The notes beneath the pieces are model-generated. The model had not been told where the DNA came from and did no database searches. It worked only from the letters and a program-made list of their open reading frames with translations. Made by a program: the position numbers and the translations under genes. A stretch of 64,000 nucleotides of DNA from Fimbriimonadaceae bacterium (GTDB lineage Bacteria > Armatimonadota > Fimbriimonadia > Fimbriimonadales > Fimbriimonadaceae), in NCBI GenBank assembly GCA_019454145.1, contig CP075366.1, forward strand, positions 1,777,564 through 1,841,563. The letters are read 5' to 3'. Within the stretch, counting starts at the first letter, position 1. Each line of letters begins with the position of its first letter. Shown here piece after piece: positions 35,875 through 44,230 of the stretch.

Positions 35875-36666
35875 ATGGATTTCGATTCTCAAACGAACCT
35901 GCCTGATATACAAAAGACTCCAGACAAGCGCAACATAGCGATTGACCGAGTCGGAGTTCGCAAGGTTAAGTTCCCTATCGTTGTCCTCGACCGCGCCGAT
36001 GAACGCCAGCACACTATCGGTAACTTCACGCTCACGGTTGATCTGCCGAGCGAGTTCAAAGGCACTCACATGAGCCGGTTCTTGGAAGTTTTGAACGAGC
36101 ACGGAAAAGAGATCAGTGTTCAAGCATTGCCGAGTTTGCTGAGCAAAATGAAGCAGAAACTCAAAGCCGAAAAAGCCCATGTGATCGTTGAATTTCCATT
36201 CTTTATGGAAAAGGCCGCCCCGGTTACGGGCAAAACCGGAATGATGCAATTCGACTGCGGTTTTGAAGCCCAAATCAACGGCGATTTTTCGGTGACAATG
36301 TTCATGACTGTTCCGGTTGCCACCCTCTGCCCGTGCAGTAAGGAAATCAGTAAATACGGCGCGCACAATCAGCGGGGCTGGGTGACCGTTCGCGTAAAAA
36401 CGAACGATCATGTATGGCTGGAAGAACTGATCGAGATGATCGAATCATCTGCCTCTTGTGCCTTATTCCCGGTTCTCAAACGACCAGATGAAAAAGCCGT
36501 CACTGAGCGAGCTTACGAAAACCCCAGGTTTGTTGAAGATATGGTTCGGGAAGTCGCCCTAAAGTTCGACGCAGAATCACGCATTACGCAATACAGCATT
36601 GAAGTGGAGAATGAAGAATCGATCCACGCGCACAATGCTTATGCGTTTCTTGAAAGAACCAAGTAA
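35875..36666 (+). CDS. folE2: GTP cyclohydrolase FolE2 (type IB)
   Basis: 263 residues from the ATG at 35875; the longer frame adds 16 residues unlike the family. FolE2 converts GTP to dihydroneopterin triphosphate, the first step of folate synthesis, and works with metals other than zinc. Family motifs: RVGVRKVKFPIVVLDR, GTHMSRFLEVL, VPVATLCPCSKEISKYGAHN (active-site Cys), and SIHAHNAYAF. TACAAT at 35850-35855 is a likely -10 box. Its stop abuts that of the convergent propeller gene. Confidence 0.94.
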   Translation: MDFDSQTNLPDIQKTPDKRNIAIDRVGVRKVKFPIVVLDRADERQHTIGNFTLTVDLPSEFKGTHMSRFLEVLNEHGKEISVQALPSLLSKMKQKLKAEKAHVIVEFPFFMEKAAPVTGKTGMMQFDCGFEAQINGDFSVTMFMTVPVATLCPCSKEISKYGAHNQRGWVTVRVKTNDHVWLEELIEMIESSASCALFPVLKRPDEKAVTERAYENPRFVEDMVREVALKFDAESRITQYSIEVENEESIHAHNAYAFLERTK

Positions 36667-37665
36667 CTAAGACTGGCTCCAGATCGCGATGCCATCTGGT
36701 AACTGACCACTTTTATGCGTCTTCGTTACCTTCAAAGAAGCGATGTCAATCTCTGCCACCGCGTTCCCCGTTACCAAAACCACAAACAGCCGCTTGCCAT
36801 CTTTGGAAATCGCGAAATTCATCGGCACGTGGCGGTCGCCTTGTTGAGGCTTTTCCACTCCGGGAAGATCGCTCATTGGAATTCGCTTCTTTTCCGACCA
36901 ATCCGATGTGTTGAACACAACCACTTCCCCGGTTCCTGCGGCAGAAACAAACATCAGTTTGTCGGAATCGGCGAAAAATGTTCTGATTGGTGCTGGGCAA
37001 GCCGCTAAAGATTTAAACGAATTCTTTTTGACTGTATCAATCAGGGTGACAGTTTCTTCGCCAACGTTTCCGACTGCGACCGTTCGTCCATCGGAAGAGA
37101 TCGAAATCCCTTCGGCCCGGTTGCCGCAAGTCACTTGGTAGGCGACTTCCCCTTTGACCAAATCAAAAGCCACCATTTTTTGGTCGTAGACACAAGAGCC
37201 ATAAGCTGTTTTTTTGTCTGGTGAAAGCACAACCATGTGCAGGCCCCGTGCTGGACTGAGGATGGACTTTTCTACTTTGCCTTCCACAACATTGATAACA
37301 TGCAGAGCTTCTGGTTCGTGGGTGGTGGTCACCATCCGTGTATTGCTGAGATAAGCCATGCCATGAGGTCGCTGGAATTCGCCAAGATCAATCGTGCGCG
37401 CAACTTTGCCTTCCGGCATTTCAAGGACAGTAATCGTTTTGTCTCGCTTTTGAGCGGTTCCCATGTTGGCAATCGTCGCCCATTTTCCGTCTGGAGAAAC
37501 CATCACTTCATTTGGACCATGACCAGTAGGAATTGTTTTTAGGGTTTTGCTCGCAGAAGTATCAATGAGGCTGACTGTATCTTCAGCTTTATTCAGTACC
37601 AGCAGAACTTCTTTTGGCTCCGCTATAAAACCGAGTACGGCGGCGGCGACGATTTGGGCGATCAT
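36667..37665 (-). CDS. YVTN-family beta-propeller protein
   Basis: 332 residues with a hydrophobic start (MIAQIVAAAVLGFIA), probably exported. About seven propeller blades follow with repeated SPDGK/ISSDGRT turns (HGPNEVMVSPDGKWATIANM, HMVVLSPDKKTAYGSCVYDQ, AEGISISSDGRTVAVGNVGE). Such proteins bind cofactors or surfaces and some are lactonases; no catalytic set is evident. It stands alone, convergent with folE2. Confidence 0.85.
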   Translation of the reverse strand: MIAQIVAAAVLGFIAEPKEVLLVLNKAEDTVSLIDTSASKTLKTIPTGHGPNEVMVSPDGKWATIANMGTAQKRDKTITVLEMPEGKVARTIDLGEFQRPHGMAYLSNTRMVTTTHEPEALHVINVVEGKVEKSILSPARGLHMVVLSPDKKTAYGSCVYDQKMVAFDLVKGEVAYQVTCGNRAEGISISSDGRTVAVGNVGEETVTLIDTVKKNSFKSLAACPAPIRTFFADSDKLMFVSAAGTGEVVVFNTSDWSEKKRIPMSDLPGVEKPQQGDRHVPMNFAISKDGKRLFVVLVTGNAVAEIDIASLKVTKTHKSGQLPDGIAIWSQS

Positions 37666-37718
37666 GAAATCAAATACTTATCGCAGAACGTAAGGGGTTC
37701 CAAACTCTGTCTAATTGA

Positions 37719-37788
37719 TACAATTAAGGCTGCCCGTGACCGGAAAGGGGAGACCAAAGCCGATTCGGTACAGCCGTAAACTATTGTA
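37719..37788. promoter_or_regulatory. Candidate structured RNA in the 384-bp gap before sdhA
   Basis: Nested complementary blocks: TACAAT (37719-37724) with ATTGTA (37783-37788), GGCTG (37728-37732) with CAGCC (37771-37775), and ACCG (37739-37742) with CGGT (37766-37769), around a purine-rich core (GAAAGGGGAGACC). It could act in the leader of the leftward propeller gene or belong to the sdhA side. I match it to no known riboswitch. The rest of the gap (37800-38025) shows no gene. Confidence 0.3.
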
Positions 37789-38025
37789 CGACTAAATTTC
37801 CTGCAAGTTTTTGCATTTGCAACTAATTTCAGATAAAAATTCAACGCTTTGCATTGTTTCTATGCAGTTTGATGCCAGAACTTTCAAAAAAATTGTTTAG
37901 TTCGGAGTCCCGAGTCGCGATTATTGCCGACTATTACACAGCATCCACGCCCCGACCATCGGCCCATATCCGCCGCTACTGGTACACTTTGACCTAGTTC
38001 AAACCCAGGGTAATCACCCCTCGCG

Positions 38026-38031
38026 TAGAAT
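38026..38031 (+). promoter_or_regulatory. -10 box TAGAAT of sdhA
   Basis: TAGAAT lies 18 nt before the ATG, with a weak AGAAG ribosome site between them. Confidence 0.4.
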
Positions 38032-38049
38032 CTAAATCAGAAGTAGACC

Positions 38050-39975
38050 ATGGCAGCAGAGCGAACCGTTATCGTTGTTGGAGGAGGCCTGGCTGGCCTT
38101 ATGACCACTATGAAACTAGCCGAAGCTGGTCACAAGGTCAAGTTATTCTCAATTGTTCCGGTTAAGCGAAGCCACAGCGTCTGCGCACAAGGTGGGATCA
38201 ACGGCGCGGTTAATATCCGCGGCGAAAACGACTCCCCTTATCTCCACTTTGAAGATTCTATTACTGGCGGCGACTTTCTCAACCACCAACCTCCCGTTAT
38301 GCGGATGGCCGAGCGCGCTCCGGCGATCATTTATCTGCTCGACCGCATGGGCGTTCCGTTTAACCGCACCGCCGAAGGGCTGCTGAGCTTCCGCCGGTTC
38401 GGAGGCACGCTCAAGCACCGCACGGCTTACGCTGGCGCGACTACCGGGCAACAGCTTCTGTACGCGTTGGATGAGCAAGTCCGACGATACGAATCAAATA
38501 ACCAAGTTCAAAAATACGAAGGCTGGGAATTTATTGGCCTCATCAAAGATGAAAAAGGTGTAGCCCGAGGAATCGTTGCTCAGGATTTGCGGACAATGGA
38601 AATTCAATCGTTCACTGCCGACGCGACCGTGATCGCCACCGGTGGAAACGGCGTCATTTTTGGACGATCCACCAACTCCATTATCAACACTGGTTCGCCA
38701 GTTGCGATTTGCTACCAGCAAGGTGCCGTTTACGGCAACCCGGAAATGGTGCAGATTCACCCAACCGCGGTTCCGGGTGAAGATAAATGCCGCCTCATGT
38801 CGGAATCGGTGCGTGGCGAAGGCGGAAGGCTGTGGGTTCCGCGCGATGTAAATGATTCACGCAAACCGTTTGACATTCCCGAAAAGGATCGCTGGTACTT
38901 CTGCGAAGAACTTGATCCGGTTTACGGCAACCTTCTTTCCCGCGACTTGGTCAGCTTTATCATCTACTGCGTCTGCCGCAAAGGGATGGGCTACAAAAAT
39001 CGTCAGCAAGTTTTTCTCGATATCACGCATCTCCACCACAAGAAAGGAATGTCGCGCGAACTCATCCGCGACAAGCTAGGCGGTGTTCTCGAAATCTACG
39101 AGAAGTTCATGCGCGAAGACCCCATTGATACGCCGATGCGGATATATCCAGCAGTTCACTATACGATGGGCGGCCTCTGGGTGGATTACGAAACCACCGG
39201 AAATGACATAGCACTGGATGAAAACTCCGCGCGCAACCAGCAAACCAACATTCCTGGATTGTTTGCCGCTGGTGAATGCGAATACCAGTACCACGGCGCG
39301 AACCGCTTGGGTGCTAACGCGTTGCTCTCCTGTCTAAGTGGTGGCGAACTCGCCGCCCTCGGCGTTCAGGCATATTTGCAAAATCTCGACATGGGTCACG
39401 AAGATTTGCCTACCTCCCTGGCAGATGACGCTCGCCACTATCGGCAGTCGGAATACCAAAACCTCAAGGTCAGCAAAGGTTCTGAAAATCCCTATCAACT
39501 TGCCGCTGAACTCAGCGAAACTATGTGGAACTACTGTGGTATCTGGCGGCTACAAAGCGAACTCGAAGGCGCACGCAACACCCTGGATGAACTCACAAAA
39601 CGTTCGGATCAGTGCAACTTGCTTGATGACGGAAACTGGTCGAATCAAGCAGTTCCGTTCACCCGCACGCTCAAGCACATGATCGAAATGTCGAAGGCGA
39701 TTGTGGGCGGGGCACTTGCCCGAGACGAAAGCCGGGGCGCGCACTTCAAGCTGGATACTCCTGAACGTCACGACGACACTTGGCTCGTTACCACCAAGGC
39801 AACTTGGAATGAGTCCGGCCCGTCGCTTGATTTTAGCGAGAAAGTGGACGTCCGCGCGTTGGCGCCCCGCCCTCGTAAGTACAAGATCAACCAAAACCAA
39901 GTGGCACGGTTCATTTTGGGCGAAGACGTGTTGCCAAAGTCCAAGGAACCAACCGCTCCGCCAACTTCAGGATAG
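38050..39975 (+). CDS. sdhA: Succinate dehydrogenase/fumarate reductase flavoprotein subunit
   Basis: 641 residues. FAD site VVGGGLAGLMTTMKLAEAGH; the covalent-flavin His lies in KRSHSVCAQGGINGA; substrate residues are in QIHPTAVPG and SVRGEGGRLWVPR. Length and insertions fit the Bacillus/Bacteroides (menaquinone, B-type) enzymes. It oxidises succinate or reduces fumarate at the membrane. Unusually, no iron-sulfur (sdhB) or membrane anchor (sdhC) gene adjoins it; the next gene is a small ferredoxin. Confidence 0.93.
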   Translation: MAAERTVIVVGGGLAGLMTTMKLAEAGHKVKLFSIVPVKRSHSVCAQGGINGAVNIRGENDSPYLHFEDSITGGDFLNHQPPVMRMAERAPAIIYLLDRMGVPFNRTAEGLLSFRRFGGTLKHRTAYAGATTGQQLLYALDEQVRRYESNNQVQKYEGWEFIGLIKDEKGVARGIVAQDLRTMEIQSFTADATVIATGGNGVIFGRSTNSIINTGSPVAICYQQGAVYGNPEMVQIHPTAVPGEDKCRLMSESVRGEGGRLWVPRDVNDSRKPFDIPEKDRWYFCEELDPVYGNLLSRDLVSFIIYCVCRKGMGYKNRQQVFLDITHLHHKKGMSRELIRDKLGGVLEIYEKFMREDPIDTPMRIYPAVHYTMGGLWVDYETTGNDIALDENSARNQQTNIPGLFAAGECEYQYHGANRLGANALLSCLSGGELAALGVQAYLQNLDMGHEDLPTSLADDARHYRQSEYQNLKVSKGSENPYQLAAELSETMWNYCGIWRLQSELEGARNTLDELTKRSDQCNLLDDGNWSNQAVPFTRTLKHMIEMSKAIVGGALARDESRGAHFKLDTPERHDDTWLVTTKATWNESGPSLDFSEKVDVRALAPRPRKYKINQNQVARFILGEDVLPKSKEPTAPPTSG

Positions 39976-39989
39976 GTTAATTTTCGTGC

Positions 39990-40020
39990 CCCTACCTTTT
40001 GAATTTTTCGGAAGGTAGGG
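39990..40020 (+). promoter_or_regulatory. Hairpin covering the ferredoxin ribosome site
   Basis: CCCTACCTT (39990-39998) pairs with AAGGTAGGG (40012-40020) across a 13-nt loop. The right arm is the GGTAGGGA ribosome site of the next gene. No T-tract follows. Confidence 0.5.
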
Positions 40021-40028
40021 ATCCTCCC

Positions 40029-40268
40029 ATGTACAATCTAACTATGTCCAAAGAAACCCACACCTACACTAACGACGAGATCACCGTTCTCTGGCAACCG
40101 AAGCTTTGCATCCATTCAGGAATCTGCGCCCGTGGACTCAGCCAAGTGTTCAAACCCCGAGAGCGACCTTGGATTCAGCTTGAGCAAGCCACAACCGAAG
40201 AGATCAAGGCCCAAGTTGACAAGTGCCCATCTGGGGCGATCTCCTGGTTTCCCAACGAAGACCAATAA
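40029..40268 (+). CDS. Small iron-sulfur protein, Fer4_19 (YjdI) family
   Basis: 79 residues from the ATG at 40029, chosen for the GGTAGGGA site 7 bases upstream; another ATG at 40044 lacks one. The body EITVLWQPKLCIHSGICARG, IKAQVDKCPSGAIS and the overall size match the YjdI-like divergent 4Fe-4S family. Only three cysteines are present, as in that family. Function is unknown. It follows sdhA by 53 bp; whether it substitutes for an electron-transfer subunit is speculation. Confidence 0.8.
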   Translation: MYNLTMSKETHTYTNDEITVLWQPKLCIHSGICARGLSQVFKPRERPWIQLEQATTEEIKAQVDKCPSGAISWFPNEDQ

Positions 40269-40271
40269 TCT
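40266..40271 (+). promoter_or_regulatory. -10 box TAATCT, leaderless spacing
   Basis: TAATCT overlaps the ferredoxin stop codon and lies 6 nt before the ATG at 40278. Confidence 0.4.
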
Positions 40272-40277
40272 GATTCA

Positions 40278-40883
40278 ATGAGGTTGCTGGATGTCGTCAC
40301 CCTGCTGTTCACGGCGTACATCACCGTGGACATGGTGCGGTATCTGCGGAGCAAGCAACTCAAGAAAGATTTTTCGGCGTTCCGTACTCTGAAAAACTAC
40401 CGCTGGGTTGGAGCAATCGCAGGTTCGATCCTCCTTATTTTTGTAACTTTGTTAATTGGTCTTGGACTTTACTACTCGGTTCCGGCTTCTCGTTGGAGTT
40501 GGCTGATGCTGCTGCAGGCTCCCGGTGATCCGAATCCACAACCGACTAACCTCATGACCGCTGGGTTCCGAATCCCTTGGTTCACGATGATCTTTATCCC
40601 TCTATTTGCGTTGAACATCCCGCGTTTGGCAAAGCGGGAAGAGGAAGTATTTCGTCACCGTATCCGCTCACCCAAGGAAGCGATTATCAAAAGCATCAAG
40701 TTCGGCTACGTGCACTGCCTGGTGGGAGTGCCGCTGGCGATCGGAACCGCGCTCATCATTCCCGGACTGATCTTTAGCTACATTTATACGAAAGGCGGGA
40801 CAAGGCTTTCTACCGCTTGGCACGCGGTTTATAACTACATCATTCTGACGGTCGCGGTAATTGCGCTGGTTTTCTGGACTTAA
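40278..40883 (+). CDS. CPBP-like intramembrane metalloprotease
   Basis: 201 residues with about five membrane helices. The three signature motifs of the CAAX-protease/bacteriocin-processing (ABI) family are present in order: EExxxR at 121-126 (EEEVFR), FxxxH at 142-146 (FGYVH) and HxxxN at 182-186 (HAVYN). It is shorter than usual and the spacing between motifs 1 and 2 is tight, so the assignment is moderately sure. Substrate unknown. It overlaps the convergent dppA stop by 4 bases. Confidence 0.65.
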   Translation: MRLLDVVTLLFTAYITVDMVRYLRSKQLKKDFSAFRTLKNYRWVGAIAGSILLIFVTLLIGLGLYYSVPASRWSWLMLLQAPGDPNPQPTNLMTAGFRIPWFTMIFIPLFALNIPRLAKREEEVFRHRIRSPKEAIIKSIKFGYVHCLVGVPLAIGTALIIPGLIFSYIYTKGGTRLSTAWHAVYNYIILTVAVIALVFWT

Positions 40884-41710
40884 CCTACTAGTCCCGCAAA
40901 GCCGATAGCCCGCCGAATCCCGATATGTGCTTCGTACCAGGTGGCGAATTCGCATTCCATTGCATAAGCATCAAGCCGATTCCATCCCCCGATTTGAGAT
41001 GCCTCGTCGGTCTCTTCACTACGATTGAATTCAAGTTTAGCGACGACTGGTTCTTCGCAAACAACTGGCGTGGCAAATTCTAATCCAGCGACTGCTTTTC
41101 GAGCGGCTTCTTCAATTTCTGGCCACACTACCGAAGGATGCCGCAACTTCGCCATGTAGCGGCCCATGCCGAATTTTGTGGTTGTTGTTTCGATTCCCGG
41201 AACTAAACCTTGAGCCTCAGCAACACCTTTGTCATCGCTTGAAACAAACACGAGCGGCACTCCGTGGCGGCCCGCCGCATAAAGGGAATAAATCATTTCC
41301 CCAGCCGGAATTCCGTTCACCCAGGCTCGGTGGACACGGCCGCTGATCGTGTGCTCCATTACGCCTTCAGTCGTCCCCGCCATTCCGTGATAGCCCACCA
41401 AAAAGCATCCGGCAAACGAAGAATCAATGCCTTCCATCATGCCGTCGTTGCTGGCCCGACTGCCGCTGATGAGTTCGACTCCAGGCTCAAGTTCGTCAAT
41501 GAGTAGGTTTCGGCTGACATTATGAGAATCTTTGATAACAACTTCTGTGGCACCGGCCGCGCGGGCTCCTCGGATAGCCGCATTCACATCTCCGGTCATC
41601 ATGCGGCGAGCGAACTGCCAGTCGTAATGTTCGCCGGATGGTGAACCGCACTGCTTCCAGCTCACAACTCCGGTTGCACCTTCGATATCCGCAGATATGT
41701 AGATTTTCAT
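40880..41710 (-). CDS. dppA: D-aminopeptidase DppA (M55)
   Basis: 276 residues. The M55 zinc site is complete: ISADIEGATG, VIKDSHNVSRN, FLVGYHGMAG and MEHTISG. DppA-type enzymes remove N-terminal D-amino acids from peptides such as D-Ala-D-Ala and form decameric rings. Its start overlaps the stop of the upstream unknown gene by 4 bases, so it is the last gene of a three-gene operon. A role in peptidoglycan peptide recycling is inference. Confidence 0.92.
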   Translation of the reverse strand: MKIYISADIEGATGVVSWKQCGSPSGEHYDWQFARRMMTGDVNAAIRGARAAGATEVVIKDSHNVSRNLLIDELEPGVELISGSRASNDGMMEGIDSSFAGCFLVGYHGMAGTTEGVMEHTISGRVHRAWVNGIPAGEMIYSLYAAGRHGVPLVFVSSDDKGVAEAQGLVPGIETTTTKFGMGRYMAKLRHPSVVWPEIEEAARKAVAGLEFATPVVCEEPVVAKLEFNRSEETDEASQIGGWNRLDAYAMECEFATWYEAHIGIRRAIGFAGLVG

Positions 41711-42213
41711 CGCTTGTCAACCTTCATCGACTGAATGTACCAAGTCTCAATTCGCTTATTTTTATCTCGGGGATCGATTTCACCCGTGGAAAGGCTCCTA
41801 ATCGTCATCCAGACTTTGGCTGGCCCCTTTTCGAACTGACCAATAAATTCAACTTCGGCGTAAACAACCCCGACGTCATCTTCCTCTCGGGCGCGGGTGC
41901 TGCTTGCCCGGAGTTTGGTGACTGATTGGAGCTTGCCGAATTCATCGGAAATGCGTTTATATTCTCCATCACGGAGAGTATCGGCGTATTCGGGAGTGGC
42001 GAGGTCGAGGATTTCAGGTTCACTCCATTCCTTCATTGCGGGAATGACGTGCACGTTTGCAAATCGTAAAGCTTGATTGCGGATCTTTGCGTGACCGTCT
42101 GTCCAAACAAGCAAAACGCCAGAAATCGGAATCAGAAGAAAGAATAGCAAGAAGAATATCTTCAGTGCTTTGGGGTCTTTGGATTCTATTCGTTCGATTA
42201 CTTCTTCGCTCAT
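41707..42213 (-). CDS. Hypothetical protein with one membrane helix
   Basis: 168 residues: a charged N-terminal tail, one membrane helix at about 19-37 (IFFLLFFLLIPISGVLLVW), and a mixed alpha-beta domain outside (VGVVYAEVEFIGQFEKGPAK). I do not recognise the family. Overlaps of 4 bases on both sides place it firmly in an operon between a polytopic membrane protein and dppA. Confidence 0.65.
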   Translation of the reverse strand: MSEEVIERIESKDPKALKIFFLLFFLLIPISGVLLVWTDGHAKIRNQALRFANVHVIPAMKEWSEPEILDLATPEYADTLRDGEYKRISDEFGKLQSVTKLRASSTRAREEDDVGVVYAEVEFIGQFEKGPAKVWMTIRSLSTGEIDPRDKNKRIETWYIQSMKVDKR

Positions 42214-42764
42214 GCTCTGCCTCCGGCAACTTGTTCAAACAATATCCATTGCACGCCCAGCATGCCAATCCACAACGCGATCTTGGTCATGGTTTGGGCG
42301 AACTTGCCAATTTCACCCATCGGCAATTTAAGCGCGATGTAACCCACAAAAACTCCTGCGCCGAGAATCCCCATGTTGTTCACCGGATAAAACGGCAGGC
42401 CTTCTAACTGATACACGCGCCCCGAAATCGGCTGAACCGCCCGGATTAACTCGATCCAGATGATTCCCGCACCTAGGGCGCAGAAAATCATGATTCCGGT
42501 TCCCCAAACCACAGCTTTGCGCCAAACAAATATCCAAAATGCCACACATAAGACTATGAGGAGGTCAACCGTCATCGCGGCAACGTGGAAAACACGAATT
42601 CCTGGCTCTTGGTAATAGTAGCTCAGAGCGGTTTGAGGTGCGACATCTTCGAGGAACGATCTGAGCTGAGTAGCGGCGAGTGCAGTAGCGGCAAAACCAA
42701 GTAACCATTCTGCCCAACCTGGGCCGTGATACTTTCCTTTTGCCGGTGCTCCGGGTTCTGACAT
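42210..42764 (-). CDS. Hypothetical polytopic membrane protein
   Basis: 184 residues from the ATG at 42764 (a TTG precedes it), with GGGGAA as ribosome site. About five membrane helices (WLLGFAATALAATQL, VDLLIVLCVAFWIFVW, TGIMIFCALGAGIIWIELI, ILGAGVFVGYIAL, IALWIGMLGVQWILF). No family recognised. First gene of the operon with the anchored protein and dppA. Confidence 0.65.
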   Translation of the reverse strand: MSEPGAPAKGKYHGPGWAEWLLGFAATALAATQLRSFLEDVAPQTALSYYYQEPGIRVFHVAAMTVDLLIVLCVAFWIFVWRKAVVWGTGIMIFCALGAGIIWIELIRAVQPISGRVYQLEGLPFYPVNNMGILGAGVFVGYIALKLPMGEIGKFAQTMTKIALWIGMLGVQWILFEQVAGGRA

Positions 42765-42831
42765 CAATTCCCCTACTGGAACCTATTTTGACCGTCAATC
42801 ACGAGGTGCCCAGGGAAACTTGGAGCAAGGT

Positions 42832-43482
42832 TCACTCGGTTGGTAAATGAGCCTCGACTTTAGCGAATAACTCTTTCTCTGATCGTTTTCCAACCCACTG
42901 ATCAACGACCTGCCCATCTTTCACGATAAAGAAAGCCGGGATAGACCGTACGTTCCACCTAGCCCAAACTTGCTTATCATCGTGCAAAACCGGATTAGCA
43001 AATTTGTTCTTTGTCAAATGTTTATCGAGCACACTGCGATCCTCATCAATACTAATACTGAGTACTTCAAATTTTTTACTGAGGAACTTTGCTCTCGCCT
43101 TTTCGACCAGAGGCTTCATTTCTTTGCACGGTGCGCACCACGTTGCCCAGAAATCAACTAATATCACTTTTTCTTTTAGTGCCTTTTCGTCCCAGAGCTT
43201 TCCGCTGAGGTCAGTTAAGTTAAGCATTGGAACTAGGCGCGGCAGAACAGGAGGCATGTAAGCTTCCGGATCTTTCTTAAACTCAGCGATCTCCTTTGAA
43301 TTACAGAAGTAGAAAACTTTATCTTTGTACCGAACCCCACCTGCTGGACGCTCTTCACCGTGATCTTCCCCTCCCGCCGAGCAAATAACGCAGACTGCCT
43401 TGCTTGGTAACTCCGCTTTCGGAATATCTACTGGAGTCTCTTGTCTAAGGAGGACGGCGAAGGCTATTGCAGTAAACGTCAT
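42832..43482 (-). CDS. YHS-domain/TlpA thioredoxin fusion protein
   Basis: 216 residues. A short hydrophobic start suggests export. Residues about 28-77 look like a YHS-type metal-binding domain (AVCVICSAGGEDHG ... GVRYKDKVFYFCNSKEIAEF with CxxC and a later Cys). Residues about 95-215 are a TlpA/ResA-type thioredoxin with the redox pair WCAPC (VDFWATWCAPCKEM) and the cis-Pro RSIPAFFIV. A plausible job is metal-linked periplasmic thiol reduction, for example cytochrome or copper-site maturation; this is inference. The broken porin-like gene lies 10 bp upstream. Confidence 0.82.
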   Translation of the reverse strand: MTFTAIAFAVLLRQETPVDIPKAELPSKAVCVICSAGGEDHGEERPAGGVRYKDKVFYFCNSKEIAEFKKDPEAYMPPVLPRLVPMLNLTDLSGKLWDEKALKEKVILVDFWATWCAPCKEMKPLVEKARAKFLSKKFEVLSISIDEDRSVLDKHLTKNKFANPVLHDDKQVWARWNVRSIPAFFIVKDGQVVDQWVGKRSEKELFAKVEAHLPTE

Positions 43483-43492
43483 TTCTTTCTCT

Positions 43493-44143
43493 CTAGAATT
43501 GCCAACTAAAGCTGATCCCTGGATGCTTAAACCATACCCAGATGAAGGAGACGCTGGATGAACCTCCTCGATAAGTCAACATCAGGTGCGACTTGCGACC
43601 ATCGTTCATTGGCAACAGAACCCAGTTCTGATTAAGGAAAATGCTCACACCGAAAGGAAAGTTCAATCCATCTTCAAACTCTGAGTAGTTCAGCGAAACG
43701 TAAGGCAAGAGATGAGTTCCAACCGTTTTGGCAAAAGTGACGTAATATGATCTCGGCCCGGCGGGGGTTCCAATCCGGTCGCTAGACGTTCCAAAATTCA
43801 TCATCGGCAGCGATTCTGTTTCAGGCTGAATCATGTAATTCAAGAGCGGCCCAACTTCGTTTGCACTCGGATTCGCCTCAATCCCTAATGCTAAACGAGG
43901 ATTCACTTGATACATTCCAGTGAAGCGATAACGTGGACGATCCAGATCAATATCAACTAATCTGAATGACAGCATCACTTTTTTACTTGTGTCCCCCGAA
44001 CTGAGGAACCCCCCTTCACCGGGTCATCCGGTTCACGTAGGGACAGAGACTGGCGGACGCTGCGTATTTTGACTCTGCCCAGATTCTTGGGCGTAAACAA
44101 ATACAGATGTCATGAACAAAAGCACTCCGAGCACCGACTTCAT
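43493..44143 (-). pseudogene. Outer-membrane protein gene broken by two small indels
   Basis: From the ATG at 44143 (AAGGTGG upstream) a signal peptide MKSVLGVLLFMTSVFVYAQ is followed by two in-frame TGA codons at 44035-44033 and 44026-44024. The same frame reopens and gives a 161-residue beta-rich tail ending in Phe, as in outer-membrane barrels (YRFTGMYQVNPRLALGIEAN; HPGISFSWQF). The frame +1 bridges the gap: LREPDDPVKGGSSVRGTQVKK. So one base gained near 44040 and one lost in the A6 run at 43984-43979 would explain the lesion. Whether it is a real pseudogene or homopolymer sequencing error cannot be told here. If repaired it would encode about 216 residues. Confidence 0.7.
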
Positions 44144-44230
44144 TTCCACCTTGCCAGGTAGTTTACCTACTCAGTCCAGTCATTTCAGGCCCGGGCAAAT
44201 CGAACCTAACAAGCCATAATTAAGCCTCCC

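Noticed and set aside
35695-36411. Minus-strand frame of 238 codons
   Set aside because: Antisense shadow of folE2 and the end of glcF.
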